Part shown: positions 42,467-51,413 of the stretch, piece after piece | Numbering within the stretch: the stretch's first letter is position 1 | Layout: each line of letters opens with the position of its first letter | DNA from: Paenibacillus validus NBRC 15382 | Lineage (GTDB): Bacteria > Bacillota > Bacilli > Paenibacillales > NBRC-103111 | Direction: 5' to 3' | Assembly: GCF_004000985.1 (NCBI RefSeq) | Contig: NZ_BIMH01000005.1 | Location: 62,001 to 126,000 of the forward strand | DNA length: 64,000 nt | Notes under the pieces: generated by a model | What the model saw: only the letters and a program-made list of their open reading frames with translations | Databases searched by the model: none | Told to the model about the DNA's origin: nothing | Program-made: the position numbers and the translations under genes

Positions 42467-43830
42467 GCTTGCGCACCAGGCTCATCCTGCTGTCGTCGCT
42501 CTGGATTTTACTGATCGTCGTCGTGTTTAACGTATCGTTATATTTTTATATCTCGGCTTCAACGACGCTTAACGAAACGAAGCTGCTCTGGAAGAAAGCA
42601 CAGATCATCCTGCGCAATCCGGAAATCCACGATAGCTCCAATTGGACGAAGCCGGAGCTGCTCGAAGATTTCAAAGAACCCGATATGATGGTTCGAATCA
42701 TTGCGCCCAACCGGGATGTCGTGGCCGGCATATCGACCCATGTGCAGTTGTCCGGGTATCCGGTCGTGTTTCGTTCGAATTATTATACCGACATGGTCAA
42801 CGATTTCGGATTTCGGATGCTGTTCCTGCAGGTGCCGATTTATGACGATGACCGTCAAATCGGCCAGTTGGAGCTGGGCAAGGCGCTGAACGTCGTCAGC
42901 GAATGGATGAAGCAGCTCGGAACCGGGTTAGTAATCGCGACCGGCGGCGTGCTCGCCTTTGCGCTGATCAGCGGGCTCGTCTACACCCAAATTATTATCC
43001 GTCCGATCCGGGAATTGCTCGAATCGATGAAGGCGGTTCGGCGCAACCGCACCTTCGTGACGCTCAGCCCCAAGATCACCTCGCAGAAGGACGAGCTCGG
43101 CAAGCTCGGTCAAACCTTCAACGAAATGATTGAAGCGCTTCGCGAGCACGACGAGAAGCAGAAGCAATTCGTCGCCGACGCTTCCCACGAGCTGCGTACG
43201 CCGCTAACCGTCATTGAGAGCTATACCTCGCTGCTGCGCCGCTGGGGAGCGAATGATCCGGCTCTTCGCGAAGAAGCGCTGCAGGCGATACAAGCCGAGA
43301 CCTCCCGTCTGAAAGGGCTCATTCAGGCTTTGCTGCGGCTGGCCGAGCTGGAGCGTATGGAAGCAGAAATCTCTTTCCAGCCGGTCGAGGCGGTTGCCTT
43401 AATGCGTGAGACCGCCGGGAGGTTGAGCGTAGCTTTCGAACGGGATTTGGTCGTGGATGCGGCGGATGAGCGGATTGTTTGCTGGGGAGAACCGGAACCG
43501 CTGAAGCAGCTGTTCGTCATCGTACTCGACAATGCAGTCAAGTACAGCCGGCGCCCGGTACGAATCAGGTTGAGCCGGGAGCGCAGCGAGGCTGTCATTG
43601 TCGTGAAGGACGAGGGGATCGGCATTCCCGAAGCAGACATTCCGCATTTGTTCGAGCGGTTTTACCGGGTGGACAAAATGCGTCACCGCTCCAGCGGAGG
43701 GACGGGACTGGGACTTTCGATCGCGAAGCAAATTGTCGAGCGGCATAACGGCAGCATTCGCATCCGAAGCAGGGAAACGCGAGGGACGGAAGTCGAAATC
43801 AGGCTGCCGCTCGCGGAAGAATCGTCATGA
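42463..43830 (+). CDS. HAMP-containing sensor histidine kinase
   Basis: A 455-residue kinase. Helix 1 at about 8-30, an extracytoplasmic domain of about 130 residues, helix 2 (about 160-183), a HAMP domain (IIIRPIRELLESMKAVRR), then HisKA with phospho-His in DASHELRTPLTV and a HATPase_c domain with DNAVKYS, KDEGIGIPEAD and GLGLSIAK. It overlaps the response regulator gene by four bases and ends before a terminator. The signal is not known. Confidence 0.9.
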   Translation: MSLRTRLILLSSLWILLIVVVFNVSLYFYISASTTLNETKLLWKKAQIILRNPEIHDSSNWTKPELLEDFKEPDMMVRIIAPNRDVVAGISTHVQLSGYPVVFRSNYYTDMVNDFGFRMLFLQVPIYDDDRQIGQLELGKALNVVSEWMKQLGTGLVIATGGVLAFALISGLVYTQIIIRPIRELLESMKAVRRNRTFVTLSPKITSQKDELGKLGQTFNEMIEALREHDEKQKQFVADASHELRTPLTVIESYTSLLRRWGANDPALREEALQAIQAETSRLKGLIQALLRLAELERMEAEISFQPVEAVALMRETAGRLSVAFERDLVVDAADERIVCWGEPEPLKQLFVIVLDNAVKYSRRPVRIRLSRERSEAVIVVKDEGIGIPEADIPHLFERFYRVDKMRHRSSGGTGLGLSIAKQIVERHNGSIRIRSRETRGTEVEIRLPLAEESS

Positions 43831-43855
43831 CGCTGGAAGATCTTGCAGCAAGCAT

Positions 43856-43897
43856 AGCCGTATCCGGTATCGATCCGGGTACGGCTCCTATTTTTTT
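43856..43897 (+). terminator. Terminator after the sensor kinase
   Basis: The stem AGCCGTATCCGG with CCGGGTACGGCT is followed by a T-run (43891-43897). Confidence 0.85.
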
Positions 43898-43987
43898 ATT
43901 GTCGCTTCCTCCCGGGTGTGTCATAATGAAACCTGCATCTTACTTTCCTCGTACTGTAGGAAATAAAGCATCCAAGAAGAGAGTGAA

Positions 43988-44845
43988 ATGAAGCGCATGG
44001 CAATTCGATTATTAACCGATGGCGGCGTCGATTTTCCCGCGGAGTGGGGGGGAACCGACCCGATTCGCACCGTTCCTCTTCATGTGACGTTCGACGGTAA
44101 AGAGTTCGATCACTCCTTGGGTTTAAACGTGTTTTACCAGGAAATTAAAACGCATACAAATTTACCCAAAACCGCTAGTCCATCGCCGCAGGATTTTATA
44201 CGCGCTTTCGAACAATATCCGGATGACGATATCATCCTCATTACCATATCATCCAATATCAGCAGCACGTATCAGCATGCTTCTATGGCGAAATCGATCC
44301 TGGAAGAATCCGGCGGCGGAGCCGCCAAGCGGAAAATCGCCGTACTTGATTCCAAGACGGCTTCCATGGGCACAGGCCTGATGTTATACCGGCTTATTCT
44401 TGACGTACAGGCAGGCCGTACCTTCGATGAGATCGTAGATAGAGCGCAGCAGCGTGTGCCGGAAACGAAAACGTTCTTTTATCTCGACACGCTGGAGAAC
44501 GTCATCAAGGGAGGGAGGCTGGACCGGGCTAAAGGGGCCATCGCTTCCGTCCTCAACATCAAGCTCGTGATGCATGCCAGTCCGGAAGGCACCATCGAGG
44601 TGACCGATAAAGTGCGCGGGCGCAAAAACGCGCTCAACCGTCTTATTGAAAAGTTCGAAGATATCGGTCACGGTCTGGAGGAGCGCGTTCTCGGAATCGC
44701 ACACAGCAACTGTCTGGAGGAAGCGATCGCACTGAAGGACCGGATTCTCAAGCGGTATCCGTTCCGGCAAGCGTATGTGACGGAGATGGGCCCGGTGATC
44801 GGCACGTATGCCGGCGAAGGCGGACTGCTCGTTTGCTATCATTAA
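43988..44845 (+). CDS. DegV-family fatty-acid-binding protein
   Basis: A 285-residue DegV fold: RLLTDGGVDFPAEW at the N-terminus, TASPSPQDFIRAFE, ITISSNISSTYQHA and the C-terminal KDRILKRYPF...MGPVIGTYAGEGGL. DegV/FakB proteins bind a fatty acid in a deep pocket and can present it to a FakA-type fatty acid kinase. No fakA gene is adjacent. ATG 43988 follows AGAGAG. Confidence 0.85.
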   Translation: MKRMAIRLLTDGGVDFPAEWGGTDPIRTVPLHVTFDGKEFDHSLGLNVFYQEIKTHTNLPKTASPSPQDFIRAFEQYPDDDIILITISSNISSTYQHASMAKSILEESGGGAAKRKIAVLDSKTASMGTGLMLYRLILDVQAGRTFDEIVDRAQQRVPETKTFFYLDTLENVIKGGRLDRAKGAIASVLNIKLVMHASPEGTIEVTDKVRGRKNALNRLIEKFEDIGHGLEERVLGIAHSNCLEEAIALKDRILKRYPFRQAYVTEMGPVIGTYAGEGGLLVCYH

Positions 44846-45783
44846 TTCATGGATCGATCCGTGTTCGCGTTTGATACGGAAAGGGGCGGCTGGATGGACG
44901 GCTGCTCTTTTTCATGGGTACGGATGAACAACCATACGCCGAGCAGCAGCAGCAGTCCCGCCGCCGCCTGACGCGGGCCGATCGCTTCGCCGAGCAGGAA
45001 ATACGCCAGCAGCGTAGCGCCGACCGGTTCTCCCAGCACGCTCATGGATACCGTCTCCGGCCGCATGTACGTTAACAGCCAATTGAACACATAATGGCCG
45101 AATACCGTCGGTACGAGCGCGAGCAGCAGGAACAGCCCCCATTCCCGCGCCGGATAACCGGTTAAGGGAATGCCAAGCGCGAGGTTGTAACCGGCTATAC
45201 AAACGGCGGCAAACACGAAGACGAAGAAGCTGTATACGAAAGGCGGCATGTGGGCAAGGAGCCGCTTGCCGAGCAGCATGTGAGCCGCCACCGCGGCGGT
45301 TCCGAGCAGCGATAACGCATCGCCAAGCAGCGCCGAGCCTGTAAGCCCCCAATCGCCCCAGCCGATCATCAAGGCGCCGAGCATGGCAAGGCCCATGCTC
45401 AGGATAGCGGGCCAGCTCGTCTTTTGGCGATATAACAACCAGGCGCCAAGCAGCACGAACACCGGCTCCAGCGAGGTGATAGCGGTGGAGCTGGCCACCG
45501 ACGTCAGCCGGAGCGAGCCCATCCACAGCAGGAAATGAAGGCCCAGCGCAAGTCCTGAAGCAAACAGCTCCAACCATTCGCGCAGGCGCATCCGACGCAC
45601 GGACGCCCGGTATGGGAACAGCAGCGGGAGCATCAGGAGCGCCGTTATCGTTAACCGGTACATCGCCGAGACCGAGACAGGTGAATTTGACCAACGGATA
45701 AATATAGACGAGAATGAAATCGCCACAATGCCGATGATAAGCAGCAGCGAGATCGGAAATGGAAAAGATTTGGACGGCTTCAT
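44842..45783 (-). CDS. EamA/DMT-family transporter
   Basis: A 313-residue protein with ten membrane helices in two EamA repeats (about 10-140 and 155-290). The start is ATG 45783 (MKPSKSFPF) with GGAG 9 bases upstream; ATG 45789 sits too close to the site. The last three bases overlap the 3' end of the convergent degV-like gene. No substrate is apparent. Confidence 0.8.
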   Translation of the reverse strand: MKPSKSFPFPISLLLIIGIVAISFSSIFIRWSNSPVSVSAMYRLTITALLMLPLLFPYRASVRRMRLREWLELFASGLALGLHFLLWMGSLRLTSVASSTAITSLEPVFVLLGAWLLYRQKTSWPAILSMGLAMLGALMIGWGDWGLTGSALLGDALSLLGTAAVAAHMLLGKRLLAHMPPFVYSFFVFVFAAVCIAGYNLALGIPLTGYPAREWGLFLLLALVPTVFGHYVFNWLLTYMRPETVSMSVLGEPVGATLLAYFLLGEAIGPRQAAAGLLLLLGVWLFIRTHEKEQPSIQPPLSVSNANTDRSMN

Positions 45784-45967
45784 ATGCATTCGCTCCTCGT
45801 ATGCATCTTGTTGTCGGATAGTGAGCAAGAGTCCATTATATCACTATATTTGTCAAAGATCACGCCCCTTTGTGCGGCTGCGGATGGACTTTTCCGTTCA
45901 TTTATGTTAAGAAAGAGTTAAGGCCGGACAAGAAGGACGGACGCATCATTTGAAGGAGGAATCGAGC

Positions 45968-46492
45968 ATGTCCCGGCGATTTGTAATCGAAGCGGTGTTG
46001 GTCGCGATTTATGGAGAATTGCTGGCACCGAGTCAGCCCGTCGAGTATTTGATCCCGTACAACACGATCATGGAGCTCTACGAGATGAAAGACAGCCCCG
46101 AGCCGGTCATGCCGGAAGCCGACGACGACGCTCACGTGAAGCAGAAAATCGGTGAATTGATCGCCTTTTTTGACGATTCGTTCAATAAGAAGAAGCTGGA
46201 GCGTGCGCTGCTGGCGCCTTGGCGTTTAAGCCCGCCGCTGCCGATCAATGACAATGTGACGTTTACCGTCGTCAATGCCATGGAGAACGCCCAATACGGC
46301 GAAGCCGTCGATCCGATTGAAACCGAAATTATTCTGACTTCGCTGCGTGAGCAAGCGCCCATCGTGACCGATCAGGTTGAACTTATGGATAAAATCATAC
46401 AAGCGGAAATTCCGGTTCAAGTATACGATGTTTACGATTTTGATTTCGCCGTTGAGCAGGGGATTACCGCTGATGATTGGATGCAGCCCTAG
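45968..46492 (+). CDS. Conserved hypothetical protein (Paenibacillus-type, 174 residues)
   Basis: ATG 45968 follows AAGGAGGA by about 7 bases. The product begins MSRRFVIEAVLVAIYGELL and contains EYLIPYNTIMELYEMKD and PIETEIILTSLREQAP. I recall closely similar proteins in Paenibacillus, some labelled ADP-heptose synthase, but no nucleotidyltransferase motif is visible, so I do not accept that name. It seems helical and acidic, without a signal peptide. The function is unknown. Confidence 0.65.
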   Translation: MSRRFVIEAVLVAIYGELLAPSQPVEYLIPYNTIMELYEMKDSPEPVMPEADDDAHVKQKIGELIAFFDDSFNKKKLERALLAPWRLSPPLPINDNVTFTVVNAMENAQYGEAVDPIETEIILTSLREQAPIVTDQVELMDKIIQAEIPVQVYDVYDFDFAVEQGITADDWMQP

Positions 46493-46532
46493 GCTGGGAC
46501 CGTAACTAAACCGAATAAGGCAACAACGGATG

Positions 46533-46559
46533 AATCCCCGGTCTCGGGGATATTTTTTT
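46533..46559 (+). terminator. Terminator after the 174-residue gene
   Basis: ATCCCCG with CGGGGAT around GTCT, followed by seven T residues (46553-46559). Confidence 0.85.
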
Positions 46560-46577
46560 GAAGGAGGTACACGGTAA

Positions 46578-47342
46578 TTGGACGTCTATATCATTACCGG
46601 TTCGTCACGCGGCCTCGGCGAAGCGCTTGCCGAGCGGCTGCTGCTTGAAAATAACCGCGTCGTCGGGGTATCCCGGACGAGCAATGAACGCCTGGCCGAG
46701 CTCGCCGGTTCGGTTCCGGGGCGTTTCGATTTCGTGCCGTTCGACCTCGGACGAGCGGATGGCCATTACGAGTGCATGGCGGGTATTATCGATTCGGTCC
46801 GGATGGAAACGAACGCCGGAGGCCGATTAACGCTGATCCACAATGCCGGCGTGCTAGGACCGATCGCGCAGCTTAGCCTTGCAGACGAAGCCGAACTGGC
46901 CCGCAATGTGCAGGTCAATTTAACGGCGCCGCTGCTGATGACTTCGGCTTTCCTGCGGTTGACGGAGGAGCTGCGGGAGCGAACGGTAAGAACGATCGTG
47001 AACATCTCGTCAGGCGCAGCCAAAAAGCCGTATATCGGTTGGAGCGCCTATTGCGCGGCTAAAGCCGGCATGGACATGCTGACCCGATGCGTTGCGGCGG
47101 AGCAAGGGGAGGGAGCCCATGCGGCCCGAATCGTATCGATTGCACCCGGGGTCGTCGATACGGCGATGCAGGAGCAAATTCGCGGAACGGATGAAGCCCG
47201 ATTCCCGTCGAAGCCGCGCTTTGTCGAGCTGAAGCGTACCGGCAAGCTGTTCTCCCCGCAAGAGGCGGCGGATAAGCTGATTCGCGTTGTCCGCAACGGC
47301 GATTGGAAGCAAGGCGATATTTTGGATTTGAGAGACCTTTAG
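46578..47342 (+). CDS. SDR-family oxidoreductase (YueD-like)
   Basis: A 254-residue short-chain dehydrogenase. The cofactor motif TGSSRGLG (residues 7-14) and NAG (HNAGVLG) mark an NAD(P) Rossmann fold; the catalytic Ser lies in VNISSGAAK and the Tyr-Lys pair in YCAAKAG. It resembles B. subtilis YueD (benzil reductase-type). TTG 46578 follows GAAGGAGGT. The physiological substrate is unknown. Confidence 0.85.
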   Translation: MDVYIITGSSRGLGEALAERLLLENNRVVGVSRTSNERLAELAGSVPGRFDFVPFDLGRADGHYECMAGIIDSVRMETNAGGRLTLIHNAGVLGPIAQLSLADEAELARNVQVNLTAPLLMTSAFLRLTEELRERTVRTIVNISSGAAKKPYIGWSAYCAAKAGMDMLTRCVAAEQGEGAHAARIVSIAPGVVDTAMQEQIRGTDEARFPSKPRFVELKRTGKLFSPQEAADKLIRVVRNGDWKQGDILDLRDL

Positions 47343-47360
47343 TGAAGGAGAACGGAACGG

Positions 47361-47909
47361 ATGTTCGATCCTACGATTTTCGATAATTTGAAAGTAGTGT
47401 TGGAAGGGCGCCTGTACGATGTGGATGCGGAAAACCGTATCCGCATCAGCGGACGCGAGGATATCGTCGATCTCGCCGCCATGTCGCGCAAATTCTGTAT
47501 GCGCTTTGCACGTAACGGCGGCACGTGTCAGGCTGCGGTGACGCTGGCGAGCGGCCTGACCGACTTCGCGGCGGAACGGCGCATTGCCCGGCTTGCCGAC
47601 AGGCGGCCGGGAGCGGACCTGCTGCTGACGCTCGATCTGCCCCGGGAACGCCGGGCGCACTGTGCGGAGCTGCACGATTATTTAACCCGGCTGTGGGGCG
47701 AGGAAGCGGACATTCGCCACGAATTAACCGTGCTGCTGCAGCCGGAGGCGAACGAAGGCCCTTCGGAAGCGCCGGAAACGTACCGGATTCAATTGAAATT
47801 CCGTCAGCGCATCGACGAAAGCCACATCGAAGAGCTGGAGCAATGGCTCGATATCGCGGTCATGTGCCTTGTGTACGCGGATGAGGGCAGAAATTTCGTG
47901 CAGGGTTAG
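47361..47909 (+). CDS. Hypothetical protein (182 residues)
   Basis: ATG 47361 follows AAGGAG and lies 18 bases after the SDR gene. The product is a mixed alpha/beta soluble protein (FDNLKVVLEGRLYDVDAENR, EDIVDLAAMSRKFCMRF, EELEQWLDIAVMCLVYAD). No family recognised. It may be co-transcribed with the SDR gene. Confidence 0.65.
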   Translation: MFDPTIFDNLKVVLEGRLYDVDAENRIRISGREDIVDLAAMSRKFCMRFARNGGTCQAAVTLASGLTDFAAERRIARLADRRPGADLLLTLDLPRERRAHCAELHDYLTRLWGEEADIRHELTVLLQPEANEGPSEAPETYRIQLKFRQRIDESHIEELEQWLDIAVMCLVYADEGRNFVQG

Positions 47910-47945
47910 GGCGGATCGTCTTGGGCACTGCCTGCTATCGGTTGA

Positions 47946-48003
47946 CAAAAAAACGCGTCCGACGCCGCGAATCCGCCAAATGGATCGCGACGCCGGACGC
48001 GTC
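47946..48003 (-). terminator. Terminator of the DUF2533 gene
   Basis: Read on the minus strand, ACGCGTCCGGCGTCGCGAT pairs with a downstream arm ending CGGACGCGT and is followed by seven T residues (47947-47953 on the plus strand as A's). Confidence 0.8.
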
Positions 48004-48010
48004 TGCGCAT

Positions 48011-48268
48011 TTACTTGTTACGCGTGACGAATTCGCGAATCATCGCTTCCGTCACATAAACGCGGGTGGGGGATATCCCCTGCTGCGCGTGGCTGTTGAT
48101 GCGTGCGGTAATCGCATTGATCGCCTCGACGCTGAACGGTTTCCCGGCCGCACAGTCGGCTGCCGCTTGATCGATGGCCCGCTCGCGCGCTTCTTCCAGC
48201 TGTAGAAATCGCTCCAGATGGGCGTGCTGCTTAGACGTATGGGCCGTAATGGCTTCATGTACGCTCAT
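48011..48268 (-). CDS. DUF2533 (YpbS-like) protein
   Basis: An 85-residue helical protein starting at ATG 48268 with AAGGAGT upstream; a longer open frame to 48313 has no ribosome binding site. The sequence SVHEAITAHTSKQHAHLERF, then EARERAIDQAAADCAAG, and a C-terminal VYVTEAMIREFV resemble YpbS. The function is unknown. A strong terminator follows. Confidence 0.65.
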   Translation of the reverse strand: MSVHEAITAHTSKQHAHLERFLQLEEARERAIDQAAADCAAGKPFSVEAINAITARINSHAQQGISPTRVYVTEAMIREFVTRNK

Positions 48269-48461
48269 GAAGACTGCAACTCCTTCGTTATCATGCATTT
48301 CAATAAAATCCATGATACACTATCCCTTATGACGATGACAACAGGCGGAAAAGCGAAACCTTATGAGTATCAACGGACATTGCCCGCGCGAACGGAGCAG
48401 GAGCAGGGTCGCTCCGGATCGCGGATAGAGTGAAACGATACACGGAGAGAGGCCGGTAAAG

Positions 48462-49100
48462 ATGAGTAAATCAGAAGAGCGATTCGACATATTCGACGAA
48501 CGGATGAACCTGGTTGGAACGGCATCCAGGGGCGAAGTGCATGCGCAAGGCTTATGGCATCAGACGTTTCAATGCTGGCTGTGGTACGAGACGGAAGGGG
48601 AGGGGTGGCTGCTCTTTCAAGAGCGGCATCCCGGTAAAGATACGTATCCCGGACTGCTCGATATATCGTGCGCCGGTCATTTGCTGGCGGGGGAACGCGT
48701 AGAGGACGGCCTGCGGGAGCTGGAAGAAGAACTGGGCGTCGAAGCATCGTTCGAGCAGCTGCATAAGTGCGGTATGTATACCGATGAAGCCCTCCTTGCG
48801 CCGGACTGCATCGACCGCGAGTTTTGCCACGTATTTGTGTTGAAGAGCGGCCGTCCGCTTACGGCCTATAAGCTTCAACCGGACGAAGTGACCGGCTTGT
48901 ACGCCGTTCGCTTCGCGGATGTCCAGGCTCTAGCGGCAGGCAAGCTGAATCACTTGCGGATCCACGGTGTCCGGCCGGATGATGCAGGGGAGCTGACGGC
49001 CGCGCACCGAGTCGTATCCACGGCGGATTTCGTACCGCGTCCGGAAGCGTATTACCGGATGGTGCTCGATGCCGTTCGGGTAATAAACGATGAGAAATGA
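48462..49100 (+). CDS. Nudix hydrolase
   Basis: A 212-residue Nudix protein. The Nudix box GHLLAGERVEDGLRELEEEL spans about residues 70-89, with catalytic Glu residues in RELEEEL. The N-terminal FDIFDERMNLVGTASRGEVH and WHQTFQCWLWYETEG are like the Idi/YfcD branch that often acts on isoprenoid or nucleoside diphosphates. The substrate cannot be told. ATG 48462 follows AGAGAGG. Confidence 0.82.
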   Translation: MSKSEERFDIFDERMNLVGTASRGEVHAQGLWHQTFQCWLWYETEGEGWLLFQERHPGKDTYPGLLDISCAGHLLAGERVEDGLRELEEELGVEASFEQLHKCGMYTDEALLAPDCIDREFCHVFVLKSGRPLTAYKLQPDEVTGLYAVRFADVQALAAGKLNHLRIHGVRPDDAGELTAAHRVVSTADFVPRPEAYYRMVLDAVRVINDEK

Positions 49101-49269
49101 TGATCATTTCCCGGGTAAGCGCAAGAAATGATTTGTTTTTCGATTTTTCAGACATTTTCGACAAATTACCTTCTGTTCATGAAATTTGAGAAACGGGCAA
49201 TGTCGCAGGCTTTCATCAGGGTTTCATGAAGGCGCCCGGCCGGCTTGCCCGTCTTCGAACACGTGTTTG

Positions 49270-50142
49270 CTATTCGCCGGATTTGCTCGTTATGGCAAGA
49301 ACGGCCTGCACGACACCGCCGGCCGGCACATACGTAAGCTCTTGCTTGCGGTTCAGCTCATCGGGCATCGCCATCCAAGGCTCGACGCAGATGAAAGGCT
49401 TGTCTTGAATCGACCATAATACGACGTATCGGAACGCCTCGCTGTAGGTCATTTCGACAACTTGCCGGCCTTCGAACGTGAAACCGATCCGCGGTTCCTT
49501 CGCATCCAGGAACACGACCGATTCAGGCAGCTGATCCAAATCGACCTCACCTTCGTACGGCTTCTCCCGATGATCGTTGAAATCATAGTAGCGATCCGCA
49601 TCGATGTCATAGCGGACGGCCTTGCGATCCGCCAGGAAATACGGGTGAAAGCCGGGGTACATCGGCATCGGTTCTGCGGAATGATTGCTGTACTGCTGCT
49701 CGATCGTTAAGGTCCCGTTCAGCAGACGGTAGGTGAAGCTCAGCTCGAAATCGAATGGAAACGACGCCAGCGTCTCTTCGTTAGCCCGGAGCGACAGCGT
49801 AATATAGACGCCGTTGTCGTCGCCGGTCTTCTCGACGCGCCAAGGGTGGTTCCGTGCGACGCCGTGATTTTTCATCGAATATGGAGTTCCCTTCCATTCG
49901 TAACGGTTATCGGTTATGTAGCCGCTAACCGGGAACAGTACCGGAATGCCGCCTCGAATATTGGCGGATGGATCAAGCAGCGTAGCCCGATCCAGGTAAA
50001 GCCGCTCGACTCCGGCCGTTCCGTAGCTCGTCACGATGCCTCCCCGTTCCGGGACGATGCGAAACCAGGCGTCGCCGTCCGCTTCCTTTAACTCATAAAC
50101 TGTATACGTATCTTCGTAGGTTCGAATTGAATAACCGCTCAT
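49270..50142 (-). CDS. Aldose 1-epimerase family protein
   Basis: A 290-residue beta-sandwich of the galactose mutarotase superfamily. It starts at ATG 50142 with GAGGAGGCGAAC upstream. Motifs: GGIPVLFPVSGYI, KNHGVARNHPWRV, MPMYPGFHPYF (a His in the carbohydrate site) and a Glu near FICVEPWM as general base. It interconverts sugar anomers or recognises glucose-6-phosphate-like sugars. It stands alone. Confidence 0.82.
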   Translation of the reverse strand: MSGYSIRTYEDTYTVYELKEADGDAWFRIVPERGGIVTSYGTAGVERLYLDRATLLDPSANIRGGIPVLFPVSGYITDNRYEWKGTPYSMKNHGVARNHPWRVEKTGDDNGVYITLSLRANEETLASFPFDFELSFTYRLLNGTLTIEQQYSNHSAEPMPMYPGFHPYFLADRKAVRYDIDADRYYDFNDHREKPYEGEVDLDQLPESVVFLDAKEPRIGFTFEGRQVVEMTYSEAFRYVVLWSIQDKPFICVEPWMAMPDELNRKQELTYVPAGGVVQAVLAITSKSGE

Positions 50143-50319
50143 TTGTTCGCCTCCTCGTTCATTACACTTCGTTATGGTATCATAAACCGGACAAACTGTG
50201 CCATTCATTCCCTGCTCATCGCCGCCGCTTCAAGAAGGCTTCACGATGACGGCGTGCATAATATTTTACCCCAAGAAGATACTGGTAATGTATCGATGAA
50301 TAAAGATGGGGGGATGGAC

Positions 50320-51012
50320 ATGTGCGAACGGTTCTCGCTCATGAGCGGGGTTACGGAGTTATTCGATCGGTTCGAGTTGAACGACATCCGCATGTCGCTC
50401 CGTCCGCGTTCGGACTATGCTCCGACCCGTACGGTGCCGGTTATCGTGAACGAGCAGGGACAGCGCAAGCTGGAAGGGTACCGCTGGGGGCTGATCCCCT
50501 TTTGGGCGAAGGACGCCGTATTAACCAGCGGCGCAGATATTCAGGAAAAACGCGAGTATCGCAAGCTGTTTGCCAAACACCGCTGTGTGTTTCCTTGCGA
50601 CGGGTTTTATGTATCTGCGGCGGAAGGCAAGCGCCGCCGTTATGTCCGTGTTTCGTTGACGGACCGGAAGACTTTCGGGGTTGCGGGATTTTATGAAATT
50701 TGGAAAGACAAGCAGAACGGCGAGTTTCGGACTTGCACCATGATGACGACTGCCGCCAACCGGCTGCTCTACGATTATACGGAGCGGATGCCGGCGATTT
50801 TACAGGAACGGGAGCTGAAGGAGTGGCTCGACTCGAAGCGCAACGGCGAGCCTGATTTTTTGCAAAGCCTGTTATCGCCGTTTCCGCCGGAGCGCATGCG
50901 CGTGGAGCCGGTAGGTGCGGACGAATGGTCCGGCTCAAGCCCTGACGAAGACAGCGAGGGGGAGATGCCGATGAAGGTAAAAGCGCTGCTTCAGGCATCG
51001 CTTAAACGGTAG
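50320..51012 (+). CDS. Divergent SRAP (YedK/HMCES-like) protein
   Basis: A 230-residue SRAP-fold protein starting with ATG 50320 (MCERFS), so Cys2 would become the N-terminal nucleophile that crosslinks to abasic DNA. The GGGGGATG site lies about 8 bases upstream. Core pieces KLEGYRWGLIPFWAKD, CVFPCDGFY and AGFYEIWKDKQNG are recognisable. Compared with canonical SRAP proteins as I recall them, three catalytic places differ: the NARAET segment is absent, GFYEW reads GFYVSA, and IHDRMP reads YTERMP. The role may thus be altered while Cys2 is kept. Confidence is in the family, not in the activity. Confidence 0.78.
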   Translation: MCERFSLMSGVTELFDRFELNDIRMSLRPRSDYAPTRTVPVIVNEQGQRKLEGYRWGLIPFWAKDAVLTSGADIQEKREYRKLFAKHRCVFPCDGFYVSAAEGKRRRYVRVSLTDRKTFGVAGFYEIWKDKQNGEFRTCTMMTTAANRLLYDYTERMPAILQERELKEWLDSKRNGEPDFLQSLLSPFPPERMRVEPVGADEWSGSSPDEDSEGEMPMKVKALLQASLKR

Positions 51013-51413
51013 GCTTGTTCATGTGCCGCGGCGAAAAGGACGGTCGCTTGGGAACGTCTTTTTCGGCCGTTTTCCCGTGCAGGACAGATCATCCGTGCAT
51101 GAAGCGGCTATGAGACGGGAATGGAACTTGTCAGGTATAGAAGCGGTTACCCACGAATACACCTTAAAGCAGATGTGAAGGTCATCTTATATTTAATATT
51201 ACTAATAATTAATAATATTAATAATTATCGAACGGTGTCCCATCCGCATCCCGCAAGCGATTTTCCAGATTACGCCTCCAAATTTACGATGATGTACGAA
51301 TCGTATAAGAACCGTCTTGCGCCCGTCTTCCGTTCTGTTTAAAAACCTGCGAATCGGGTTAATGCTGTTAGTAACGAGTATCGCTTAGAAGTAAATGCTT
51401 GGAGGGGGTCACG
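51013..51413 (+). other. Intergenic stretch with AT-rich island, no gene supported
   Basis: Between the SRAP gene and the pseudokinase gene. A weak hairpin at about 51040-51065 may end the SRAP gene. A 45-base AT-only stretch (about 51185-51230, with TTAATAATATTAATAATTA) stands out in this GC-rich genome; it may be a promoter upstream element. A 73-codon open frame at 51121 crosses it but lacks a ribosome binding site. Confidence 0.35.

Noticed and set aside
45968-46492. ADP-heptose synthase name for the 174-residue protein
   Set aside because: No nucleotidyltransferase or sugar kinase motif is visible, so the name would not be supported by the sequence.
51121-51342. 73-codon open frame crossing the AT-rich island
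   Set aside because: There is no ribosome binding site, and the predicted protein is an artefact of low-complexity DNA.
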